This document shows positions 1-8,143 of a stretch of DNA of 40,053 bases, in pieces. The notes beneath the pieces are model-generated. The model saw only the letters and a list, made by a program, of their open reading frames with translations, searched no databases and was not told the origin of the DNA. The stretch is taken from the NCBI GenBank assembly GCA_002007295.1, contig LNZM01000113.1, positions 1 to 40,053 on the forward strand, written 5' to 3'. The stretch comes from Candidatus Epulonipiscioides saccharophilum (GTDB lineage: Bacteria > Bacillota > Clostridia > Lachnospirales > Cellulosilyticaceae). The stretch's first letter is position 1. Each line of letters starts with the position of its first letter. The translations under genes were made by a program, and so were the position numbers.

Positions 1-1192
1 CAATTAATAATATCGGCCATTCACCAAAACCTAAGCCTTCAAGAAACGTTGCGCCTAAGTACGTGATATATGTTCCAACATTTGACTTGCTTAATAAAGC
101 AAGAAAATTATAGCAGAAAAATGTTAATACAAGGACATATCCCATGCTAGAAACTTGCCTGGAAAGACCCGAAATAACAGTTTGAGAATTAGTATATTTT
201 TTAATTGCTATACCGTAGAATAAACCGGGCATAAAAAATATGATTGTAATCATCAATATAATGTTATTTGTGAACGGTGTTATAATTTTGCCATTTACAT
301 CGGTATAAGCAGCTAATGGACCAAAGTATAAAGCAGCAACGATAGCGATGCCGAAAACAAAGCCGACACAAGCAGAGATGAGCGCCCTATTTTCTTCGGG
401 GCTAACAACAAACTCTTCTAGATCTATGTCATCCGGTATAATATAAGACTGCTTTTCAAGTTTTGGTGCAACAATTTTGGTTGTAACCCATGCACCCACA
501 ATAGTGAGAAGAAAAGTCGATGCAAAAATGAAATAATAGTTCATATAAGGAATAGATAGCGGTGTCCCTTTAGCTGATAAAAACGGAATGTTTTGGCTAG
601 CAGCGAATATTGCAGCATTGGATCCAACAATAATATCGCTAGGAGTTGCAGGTATAAGGTTCGCACTAAATCCGGCCGATACACCAGCAAAAGCAGCGGC
701 CATACCGATTAACGGATTTTTCTTTATTCCAGCATATAGCAATCCGGCTAATGGAATAAGGATGATATAACCAGCATCGGATGCTACATTACTCATAATT
801 CCTAAAAATACTAATAACATTGGTAGCCATTTGTCAGATACCTTCATGCTTAGTCTCTTAATTAAGGTTCCTAATAATCCGGAGTCTTCAGCAATACCAA
901 CACCGAACATTACGATTAAGATTAGCCCTAGTACTCCGTTTCCGAACGCTAACCAGTTTGTCAATAATGCGTTGTTAAAAATCCAACGGACATTTTCTAA
1001 CTCTGCCATGTTATTGATTGAAAACTCTACCACTTCTCCATCAACTATTTGTGTCCCAAAAGTTAAGCCACCCAAAAAGATTGATACTAAGAAAGTAATA
1101 ACATAAAGCATCATGAAAATAACAGCTGGATCAGGAATTTTTCTGCCGATTGTTTCTATCATAGAAAATTCTGTGCCATCTTTCTTTTTCAT
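1..1192 (-). CDS. AbgT family (p-aminobenzoyl-glutamate) transporter, partial at left edge
   Basis: Not in the ORF track because the stop lies outside the window. Reverse complement from ATG at 1192 reads MKKKDGTEFSMIETIGRKIPDPAVIFMMLYVITFLVSIFLGG...GVGIAEDSGLLGTLIKR...NVASDAGYIILIPLAG...GFSANLIPATPSD, typical of AbgT. RBS ggagga just upstream. Confidence 0.88.
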   Translation of the reverse strand, partial: MKKKDGTEFSMIETIGRKIPDPAVIFMMLYVITFLVSIFLGGLTFGTQIVDGEVVEFSINNMAELENVRWIFNNALLTNWLAFGNGVLGLILIVMFGVGIAEDSGLLGTLIKRLSMKVSDKWLPMLLVFLGIMSNVASDAGYIILIPLAGLLYAGIKKNPLIGMAAAFAGVSAGFSANLIPATPSDIIVGSNAAIFAASQNIPFLSAKGTPLSIPYMNYYFIFASTFLLTIVGAWVTTKIVAPKLEKQSYIIPDDIDLEEFVVSPEENRALISACVGFVFGIAIVAALYFGPLAAYTDVNGKIITPFTNNIILMITIIFFMPGLFYGIAIKKYTNSQTVISGLSRQVSSMGYVLVLTFFCYNFLALLSKSNVGTYITYLGATFLEGLGFGEWPILLI

Positions 1193-1308
1193 TACAATTT
1201 TCCTCCTTCGCAAATTTTTAAAATTATAAGATATAGTCTACACCGAAGAAATGAAAATTATGATAATAAATGAGGTTTATTTTTTGTATGAGGTTAGGAG
1301 ATATTCAT

Positions 1309-1341
1309 ATTGAGTAAAATTGTATTTTTTAGTTTGCCAAT
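1309..1341 (+). repeat. Duplicated 5' end of the downstream glycosyltransferase gene
   Basis: attgagtaaaattgtattttttagtttgcca occurs here and again at 1441-1471; followed by ATA AAT TAG stop. Confidence 0.85.
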
Positions 1342-1441
1342 AAATTAGCTTTATTTTTAATATGATATGTGATACAATGAATGTAGTTCCTTAGTATAAC
1401 GAAATGACTGAAAACTTGAGAATAAAAGGAGGTATTTTATA

Positions 1442-2626
1442 TTGAGTAAAATTGTATTTTTTAGTTTGCCAGCACATGGGCATGTTAATCCAACGCTTAG
1501 TTTAGTGAGTCAATTAGTAAAAAATGGGCATGAAATTATGTATTATTGTTTTGATGCTTTTAAAGATAAAATAGAACAAACCGGTGCCAAATATATTAGT
1601 TGCGATGATTATTTACCGATACATATGTTTGAAGAAGCAACGACCAACTTGCCTCATATTTTAGCGATACCAAACATGCTTATGTATGTAACCGCTAACA
1701 TGCAGTCTAAATGTTTAGCGGAAATTACGGATTTTAATCCGGACTGCATTATTCATGATTCGTTAGCATTGTGGGGTCGACTTTATGCTGAGAAGTTGGG
1801 GATATTACCTATTTCTTCAACGACGACTTTTATATTTAATAAAGCAATGTCTAAAAGGATTCCTCTACCTTTAAAATATTTATTAGCTGTGATCCCACCA
1901 ACAATACCGAGCATTCCAAAATATTTGAAATTAACTAAACAATTAAGCAAAGATTTTGAATATGGTTCTTTGATGGATATGATCATGGCCAAAGAAGATG
2001 AATATACAATAACTTATACCAGCCAATTATTACAGTCGTATTTAGAACCGAATCCAAAAACAAAATTTGTAGGTACGATGATCGATACTTCGGATATACC
2101 AGTCGAAAAGAATAATAAACCGAAGAACATATACATATCGTTAGGCACGATAAACAATCAGAATAAAAAGTTTTATAAAAATTGTTTTGAAGCCCTGAAA
2201 AACTACGAAGCTAACATAACCATGTCGGTGGGAAAAGAAACGGATATATCTAGCCTAGGCGAAATACCTAGCAATTTCAATGTACAAAATTTTGTAAATC
2301 AACTGGAAGTGTTAAAAACAACGGATATATTTTTAACCCATGGTGGAATGAATAGCGTAAACGAAGGCTTAGCTAATGGGATACCGTTAGTAGTATTTCC
2401 TCAGCAACCCGAACAAACATTGGTAGCTACTCAAGTTGAAACTTTTGGGGCGGGCATTAGATTAAAAAAATCATCTATAAAAGAAATACTTGTATGTATA
2501 AATGAAATTATGGATAACAAAAAGTATGAGGAAAAAGCACGCATAATTTCTCAAGAATTTAAAGATCTCGGCGGTGCAACTTCAGCTGTCCAATTTATTG
2601 AGGATATATTGAACAATAATTTATAG
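1442..2626 (+). CDS. MGT/UGT-type glycosyltransferase (macrolide glycosyltransferase-like)
   Basis: 394 aa; N-terminal FFSLPAHGHVNPTLSLV and C-terminal THGGMNSVNEGLANGIPLVVFPQQPEQ GT1 signature; TTG start with aaaggagg RBS. Confidence 0.85.
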   Translation: MSKIVFFSLPAHGHVNPTLSLVSQLVKNGHEIMYYCFDAFKDKIEQTGAKYISCDDYLPIHMFEEATTNLPHILAIPNMLMYVTANMQSKCLAEITDFNPDCIIHDSLALWGRLYAEKLGILPISSTTTFIFNKAMSKRIPLPLKYLLAVIPPTIPSIPKYLKLTKQLSKDFEYGSLMDMIMAKEDEYTITYTSQLLQSYLEPNPKTKFVGTMIDTSDIPVEKNNKPKNIYISLGTINNQNKKFYKNCFEALKNYEANITMSVGKETDISSLGEIPSNFNVQNFVNQLEVLKTTDIFLTHGGMNSVNEGLANGIPLVVFPQQPEQTLVATQVETFGAGIRLKKSSIKEILVCINEIMDNKKYEEKARIISQEFKDLGGATSAVQFIEDILNNNL

Positions 2627-2640
2627 AAAATTTTTTATAG

Positions 2641-2827
2641 GGGCATAGGCGGGAACTTAAGAATCTTAGTCACAAAATTGCGGGGAAATGGTGCCCTCTT
2701 CGTCTTCGCAACATTGCGAGGCTGACGGAGGGAGAAAGCGGCCTGTAAGTTTCCACTAGTTTCAAGGGAAGTGGCCCTGCTCCACTTCCAGGGGAGCTGT
2801 CAGCGCAAGCTGACTGAGGGGTTCTAC
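2641..2827 (+). repeat. Composite GC-richer intergenic repeat (copy 1)
   Basis: Contains gggaacttaag, aaaattgcggggaa...gggagaaagcg, hairpin GGAAGTGG-ccctgct-CCACTTCC, and GAGCTGTCAGC-GCAA-GCTGACTGAGGGGTT; modules recur at other intergenic sites. Confidence 0.7.
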
Positions 2828-3020
2828 AAATTGTACTTACTTCGTTTTAATTTTTTATGGAGTGTGTTCCTTCATTAACCAATCCTTAATATAGAAGGTA
2901 AGCATTTATTTTTGGCTGGAATCTATTTATTAATCCACATGACATAGAAATATGGAACGCTCATTTTTTAGGAGCAATCCTATAAATGTAATATAAGAAC
3001 AATATTATACTGATAGGTTA

Positions 3021-3083
3021 AACCTCTCAGTCAGCTTTGCTGATAGCTCATAACCTCTCAGTCAGCTAATGTTGACGGCTCCT
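3021..3083 (-). repeat. Two adjacent inverted-orientation copies of the GAGCTGTCAGC..GCTGACTGAGAGGTT hairpin motif
   Basis: aacctctcagtcagctttgctgatagctc (3021-3049) and aacctctcagtcagctaatgttgacggctcc (3053-3083). Confidence 0.75.
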
Positions 3084-3090
3084 CTACTCC

Positions 3091-3119
3091 TTGACAATAA
3101 TATAAAAAATAAATATAAA
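3091..3119 (+). promoter_or_regulatory. Sigma-A type promoter for the aldo/keto reductase gene
   Basis: TTGACA (3091-3096), 17-nt spacer, TATAAA (3114-3119). Confidence 0.65.
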
Positions 3120-3195
3120 TATAACGTAAGTTCTCAAAGCTCCACTTTTAAATGATAGAGGAGTAGTGAGCCAAATTAATTTAAGGAGAATAGAA

Positions 3196-4005
3196 ATGGA
3201 ATATATAAAATTATCGAATGGAATAAAAATGCCGAAGTTTGGATTAGGGACATATCTATCTAAAGGAGAAGAAGGGATAGAAGCGATAAAGGAAGCGATA
3301 AAGCTAGGATATCCGATGATAGACACAGCGAGAGTATACAAAAACGAGCAAGAAATAAGAGAAGCGCTCGAAATAACAGGCATTCAACGTGAAAACATAT
3401 GGATAACATCGAAAGCATGGACAAAAGATTTTGGAGACATAAGAGCAGAAGTAGTCCGAGCATTAGAAGCGATGGGCGTAAAATACTTTAATCTATATCT
3501 ACTACATTGGCCAAAAACATACGTAGAGAATGCTGATGCATGGAAGCAAATGGAACAAATTTATGAAGAAGGTTTAGTACGGGCTATTGGGGTGTCAAAT
3601 TTTCAAATACATCACTTAGACAGATTGTTAAAGACAGCAAAAATTAAGCCGATGATAAATCAAGTAGAAGCGCATCCGAATTTACCGCAATATAATTTAC
3701 AAGAATATTGTGAGCAGTTCAATTGTCATTTGGAAGCATACGGATCGTTTATGAATAATGAAGGTAAGGATATGCCCGAGTTAGTGGAGATAGCACAAAA
3801 GCATGACTGTTCTATATATGATGTAACGCTAGCATGGCTAATGCAAAGAGGAATAGCGGTAATTCCAAAAAGTGTAACCAAGTCTAGAATAGCTAGTAAC
3901 ATGAATGCTTTAAATATAAAATTAGATGATGAGGACATGGAATTAATAAAGAGGTGTAATCAAGCGAAAAGATATTATCCATGTCCAGATAATCATAGTT
4001 TTTAG
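3196..4005 (+). CDS. Aldo/keto reductase
   Basis: MEYIKLSNGIKMPKFGLGTYLS..., LYLLHWPKTYVE..., AIGVSNFQIHHL, IPKSVTKSRIASN. Better start at ATG 3196 (RBS aaggag) than the track start at 3166. Confidence 0.93.
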   Translation: MEYIKLSNGIKMPKFGLGTYLSKGEEGIEAIKEAIKLGYPMIDTARVYKNEQEIREALEITGIQRENIWITSKAWTKDFGDIRAEVVRALEAMGVKYFNLYLLHWPKTYVENADAWKQMEQIYEEGLVRAIGVSNFQIHHLDRLLKTAKIKPMINQVEAHPNLPQYNLQEYCEQFNCHLEAYGSFMNNEGKDMPELVEIAQKHDCSIYDVTLAWLMQRGIAVIPKSVTKSRIASNMNALNIKLDDEDMELIKRCNQAKRYYPCPDNHSF

Positions 4006-4299
4006 CCAAGGCTCCCCGACTTGGGGGCTGTCGCATTAACTTCAAAAACGAAGAATTATATTCAGTTTCCGTCATCTAATAACAACTCTCGGCGACAGCT
4101 TCCCTAGAAAATAAAATTGCGGGGAAGCGGGACCTCCCTCCGGGAGGGGGTAGGGGGGAGAAAGCGTGCATACAAAATTTTGTTGCTTTCAAGTAAATTA
4201 TAAATTTTGCAAGTTTGTATCGTTTTCATGTCATTTAGAATTTAATTGCGACAGCCCCTGTCAGCGAAGCTGACTGAGAGGTTCTCATGGAGTTGTCAC
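4005..4299 (+). repeat. Composite intergenic repeat (copy 2)
   Basis: aaggctccccgacttgggggctgtcgc, gcgacagcttccc, aaaattgcggggaagcgggacctccctccgggaggggg...ggagaaagcg, gcgacagcccctGTCAGC-GAA-GCTGACtgagaggttctcatggagttgtcacc. Confidence 0.7.
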
Positions 4300-5892
4300 C
4301 TAAAATAAAAATTCACTAACAATCTTTTCGGCTATTTGAATACCATCTACGGCGGCCGACATAATGCCACCAGCATAGCCTGCGCCTTCGCCGGCTGGAT
4401 AGATTCCTTTTATATTGCTTTCAAAATTGCTATCTCTAACTATTTTTATGGGCGACGAACTCCTTGTTTCAAATCCCGTTATTATAGCATCTTTGTGATC
4501 AAAATTCTCTATTATTTTCCCAAAATGAACTATTGCATCACTCAAGATTGTAGCTATATCATCTGGCAAATACTTTCGTAAATTAACCATAGTTACGTTT
4601 GGCTTATAAGTTGGTTTCACAATCCCAACTTCAACTGTGGGAACGTTGTTTAGGAAATCTTCTACTCTCTGAATTGGGGCATTATAATTTTTCCCTGCTA
4701 TATCGAACGCTAAGGATTCTAACTTTTCTTGCAAATAAATTCCTTCTAATACGTCGTCAGACTTTAAGTCTTCTTTGGTAATATTTATAAGCAATGCGCT
4801 GTTAGCATTTTGGCCATCTCGAGAATAATAGCTCATGCCGTTTGTTGCTACTTTTTCGGATTCGGAACTTGCCCCAACTACATAACCACCAGGACACATA
4901 CAGAAACTGTATACTTTTCGATTATCTCCAGCGTCGTACACTAATTTATAATCTGCAACATCTAAATTCGGATGAGGATAATATTGGCCATACTGAGAAG
5001 AATTGATCCATTCTTGAAGGTGTTCTATTCGAATACCCATGGAGAAGATTTTTTGTTCCATTTTAAGAGGAGTATCTTTCAACATTTTGAAGGTATCCCG
5101 AGCGCTATGCCCCAAAGCTAGGACGCAAACCGTGGTCGGGATATCCTCTGTAGTATTGTCTAGAAGAGACTCGACTGTTATGGATTGTAGCTTGTTATTT
5201 ATTATATTTAAATCAATTAGTTTTGTGTTAAATCTAAAGGTTCCGCCGAGCCGTTCAATTTCTTTGCGCATTTCTATGATGACGTTTCTAAGAAGGTCGG
5301 TCCCTATATGTGGCTTATTTTTGTATAGTATATTATCTGGTGCACCAAATTTTATAAACTCTTCCAATACTTTGCGACATCTAACATTTTTAATTTGGGT
5401 AGTTAGCTTGCCATCCGAAAATGTGCCAGCACCACCTTCGCCAAATTGAACGTTAGAATTTAGATTTAGGATACGATGATTCCAAAAGTTTTCTACATCC
5501 TGAATCCGGATTTCTACCGGTTTACCTCTTTCGATTATTAATGGTTGATAACCCATTTCGGCTAAAATTAAGGCGGTGAATAATCCACATGGCCCGGCCC
5601 CGATTATAGTTGGTCGACCCTTTAATGCTTTCTCACCCTTAATCGGATATTTATACGGCATTACATCGGATTGTGCAAGTTTTCTGGTTTTGATTAAATA
5701 TTTATCCTTCTTAGTTTGAACATCTAAGGTATAAATAATTTTTATATCGTCCTTTCTAGCATCGATAGATTTACGAACTATTTTGTAATTTAAGATATTT
5801 AAAGGATTGGTGTGACAACGTTTGGCGATCTTTTCTAGTAGTAGATCTTCCGATTCATCTAAGGTAAGACGTATATTATTTATTCTAATCAT
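4300..5892 (-). CDS. Uncharacterised FAD-dependent dehydrogenase (COG2509-like)
   Basis: 530 aa; PTIIGAGPCGLFTALILAEMGYQPLIIERG FAD motif, NVQFGEGGAGTFSDGKLTT, GIYPAGEGAGYAGGIMSAAVDG. Confidence 0.9.
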   Translation of the reverse strand: MIRINNIRLTLDESEDLLLEKIAKRCHTNPLNILNYKIVRKSIDARKDDIKIIYTLDVQTKKDKYLIKTRKLAQSDVMPYKYPIKGEKALKGRPTIIGAGPCGLFTALILAEMGYQPLIIERGKPVEIRIQDVENFWNHRILNLNSNVQFGEGGAGTFSDGKLTTQIKNVRCRKVLEEFIKFGAPDNILYKNKPHIGTDLLRNVIIEMRKEIERLGGTFRFNTKLIDLNIINNKLQSITVESLLDNTTEDIPTTVCVLALGHSARDTFKMLKDTPLKMEQKIFSMGIRIEHLQEWINSSQYGQYYPHPNLDVADYKLVYDAGDNRKVYSFCMCPGGYVVGASSESEKVATNGMSYYSRDGQNANSALLINITKEDLKSDDVLEGIYLQEKLESLAFDIAGKNYNAPIQRVEDFLNNVPTVEVGIVKPTYKPNVTMVNLRKYLPDDIATILSDAIVHFGKIIENFDHKDAIITGFETRSSSPIKIVRDSNFESNIKGIYPAGEGAGYAGGIMSAAVDGIQIAEKIVSEFLF

Positions 5893-5918
5893 GGTATTTT
5901 AAACTCCTAATTGTTATT

Positions 5919-6084
5919 ATTTATCAATATTTATTTTGTACTAACATTGTAGCAATGGCCCAAAGCCTCTTGTAGGCATGGGCGGGAACTTAAGACGTAA
6001 CAAAAATTTGTATGCATGCTGGATCCCTCCCTTAAGTTCCCATGTATGGGGTCTGGCCCCTGGTAATTTTGAATGAGAAACTTT
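5919..6084. repeat. Degenerate partial duplication of the 3' region of the adjacent COG2081 gene, with an intergenic repeat module in the middle
   Basis: 5919-5972 resembles the gene tail at 6085-6138; 6050-6090 resembles internal segment 6278-6318; 5976-6050 carries gggaacttaag...cttaagttccc. Confidence 0.7.
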
Positions 6085-7338
6085 TTATTTATCAATATTT
6101 TGTGCTAATGTTGCAGCACAGGACCAAGCCCACTGCAGGTTATAGCCACCGCAATCGCCATCGACATCGAGTACTTCACCGGTAAAATATAGACCGGGTA
6201 TTTTTTTTGACTGCATAGAATTTAAGTTGATATCTGCTAAACTTACGCCGCCGACAGTTGCTTGTGCGAACTTAAAAGGTCTGGTCCCGGTAATCTTGAA
6301 TGAGAAGGCTTTTATTGTTTGGGCCAGAGTTTCTACTTCAGAATACTCTAGAGTGTTCACCGGACGATTTAGTTTACCTATATTGCTATATTTTACTATG
6401 GCTATTCCTACCTTCTTGTTAAGCCAACCTAAAAATAATTCTTCCAAATTATAATGAGGATTATTTGTTATCCGATTATATATCATGCCGATTACATTTT
6501 CTATATTTTGTTTATGGGCCAAATCCAATGCTAATTCATCAGCCTTGGATGTAGCAAAATCTCGGCTTACATTGAATATAGCAGGGCCGGATAATCCATC
6601 TTCAGTGAAAAGCACTTCGCCATATTCTTCTCGCTGTGAATTGGTTGTTACTTTGGCCTTAATTCTGGTTCCCTGAAGCATTTTGCAGTACGCCGATGTG
6701 GATTTGATGTGAACTAAGGTTGGTTTTAGGGCTTCTATTTTATGACCTAATTTTTCTAAAATTTTGTAAATTTCTCCTGTATGTCCGCCCGCAAGTCCTC
6801 CTGTAGCAATTATTACTTTATTGCTAACAAAAGTTTTTTGACCATCGTTATTTTGAGCTTTACTAGCATTGCTAACAAAAGTTTTTTGATTCTCATGGTT
6901 TTGCGTCTTACTATATAATGTAAACATACCATTTTTATATTCTATATTATTAATGTTTATATTCGTAATTACGTTGATTCGAAGTCTGTCCATTTCTAGC
7001 CGGAGTACGTCCAATATGCTACTAGCTTGTTCAGAGGCTGGAAAAACTTTGTTATTTTCTATTAATTCTACGATTCCTAGACTATTAAAAAATTTAATTG
7101 TATCCGTAGAACCGAAATTAGATATAGGGTTGAAAAAATTTTGCTTGTAGTTTGAATGAAAATTTTGTGGTGATATATTGAGATTCGTAAAATTGCAACG
7201 TCCATTTCCTGTAGCTAATATTTTTCGACCAATCTTTTCGTTTTTTTCTAAGATTGTTATATCATTAAAACCTTTTCGAGCTAAGAATATAGCCGTCAAT
7301 ATTCCAGACGCACCACCGCCGACGATGATTATATTTAT
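6085..7338 (-). CDS. NAD(P)/FAD-dependent oxidoreductase, HI0933-like/COG2081 (BaiN-type family)
   Basis: NINIIIVGGGASGILTAIFLARKGFNDITILEKNEKIGRKILATGNGRCNFTN...; GLYFTGEVLDVDGDCGGYNLQWAWSCA. The canonical-start ORF in the track (7299) excludes the GGGASG motif; the open frame extends to a possible AUA start at 7338 with AGGAGGGG 6 nt upstream. Confidence 0.85.
   Translation of the reverse strand: MNIIIVGGGASGILTAIFLARKGFNDITILEKNEKIGRKILATGNGRCNFTNLNISPQNFHSNYKQNFFNPISNFGSTDTIKFFNSLGIVELIENNKVFPASEQASSILDVLRLEMDRLRINVITNININNIEYKNGMFTLYSKTQNHENQKTFVSNASKAQNNDGQKTFVSNKVIIATGGLAGGHTGEIYKILEKLGHKIEALKPTLVHIKSTSAYCKMLQGTRIKAKVTTNSQREEYGEVLFTEDGLSGPAIFNVSRDFATSKADELALDLAHKQNIENVIGMIYNRITNNPHYNLEELFLGWLNKKVGIAIVKYSNIGKLNRPVNTLEYSEVETLAQTIKAFSFKITGTRPFKFAQATVGGVSLADINLNSMQSKKIPGLYFTGEVLDVDGDCGGYNLQWAWSCAATLAQNIDK
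6821..6916 (-). repeat. In-frame 48-bp tandem duplication (2 units) inside the COG2081 gene
   Basis: ttgctaacaaaagttttttg at 6821 and 6869; protein SKTQNHENQKTFVSNA / SKAQNNDGQKTFVSNK. Confidence 0.85.
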
Positions 7339-7387
7339 AGTGATCCCCTCCTGAGTTTGTAGAGTTAATAAGAATTGAACCGTTTTT

Positions 7388-7981
7388 TTATTCGCTTAAA
7401 TTTTCTAACATCCGTTCAATATAATATGGATCTTTTTCCAATTTTGCTTTTTCTCCTTCTGTGACTGTTATAACACCATGAGATAGAAGCGTGTTTTCAT
7501 AACTAGAAAAGTTATCTGAAGTAAGCCCTAATTTTTGAAAAGTGTTATTGATTTTGATGCCAACCTCATTGTCTACTATTGCCAAATAGTATATAGCAGA
7601 ATTAGGTTGAACTGTAATATTTTTCACTAAAACAACCTTTTCTGGAGTAAATTCTATGACATGGTAGTTTAAGTATAAGGCCTCTAAATCTTGCTTAGAA
7701 TAACCTATTAAAGAGTAGGAATTTAGTTCTTGGGTAGACACAATATTGCCATTTTGGTCTATCGCTAACTGCAAAACTTGAGTATTTGGCAGGACAGTAG
7801 ATGTTATATCTACGGAGTGACCGAGAAACGGCTCAGTCGTTGTGGGCAATGGATTTGGGTTACTGTGATTGAGCTTTAGCCATTGTGGAATCAGCTTATC
7901 AAAGGACAATTTATTTGCGTTTGAAAAGGATATGCAAAAAACAAGGCACCCAAGTATAAAAAGCCAATAAAGAAATTTCAT
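7388..7981 (-). CDS. BofC C-terminal domain-like secreted protein (tentative)
   Basis: 197 aa with N-terminal signal/TM; SYSLIGYSKQDLEALYLNYHVIEFTPEKVVLVKNITV...YYLAIVDNEVGI resembles BofC-C like proteins. Confidence 0.55.
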   Translation of the reverse strand: MKFLYWLFILGCLVFCISFSNANKLSFDKLIPQWLKLNHSNPNPLPTTTEPFLGHSVDITSTVLPNTQVLQLAIDQNGNIVSTQELNSYSLIGYSKQDLEALYLNYHVIEFTPEKVVLVKNITVQPNSAIYYLAIVDNEVGIKINNTFQKLGLTSDNFSSYENTLLSHGVITVTEGEKAKLEKDPYYIERMLENLSE

Positions 7982-8143
7982 TGCAGAAAAACCTCCTTAA
8001 ATTTTTATAATAAAGATTATTACCAATTTCTTGAAGTTTTACACATTTCTCGATTATATTTGTACATTTCTCTTGAATACTTTTATTTGCATTTACATAA
8101 TAATTAAGGAGATGAATTTTTATTTACAAATTAGGAGGATGAT

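Noticed and set aside
588-1106. Plus-strand ORFs 588-770 and 831-1106
   Set aside because: Antisense to the clear AbgT transporter reading frame.
3084-3463. Minus-strand ORFs 3084-3383 and 3260-3463
   Set aside because: Antisense to the aldo/keto reductase gene; low-complexity Leu/Ser translations.
2641-4299. Intergenic GC-rich blocks as rRNA/tRNA fragments or a degraded transposase
   Set aside because: No tRNA cloverleaf, rRNA signature or transposase reading frame could be recognised; they fit short structured repeats better.
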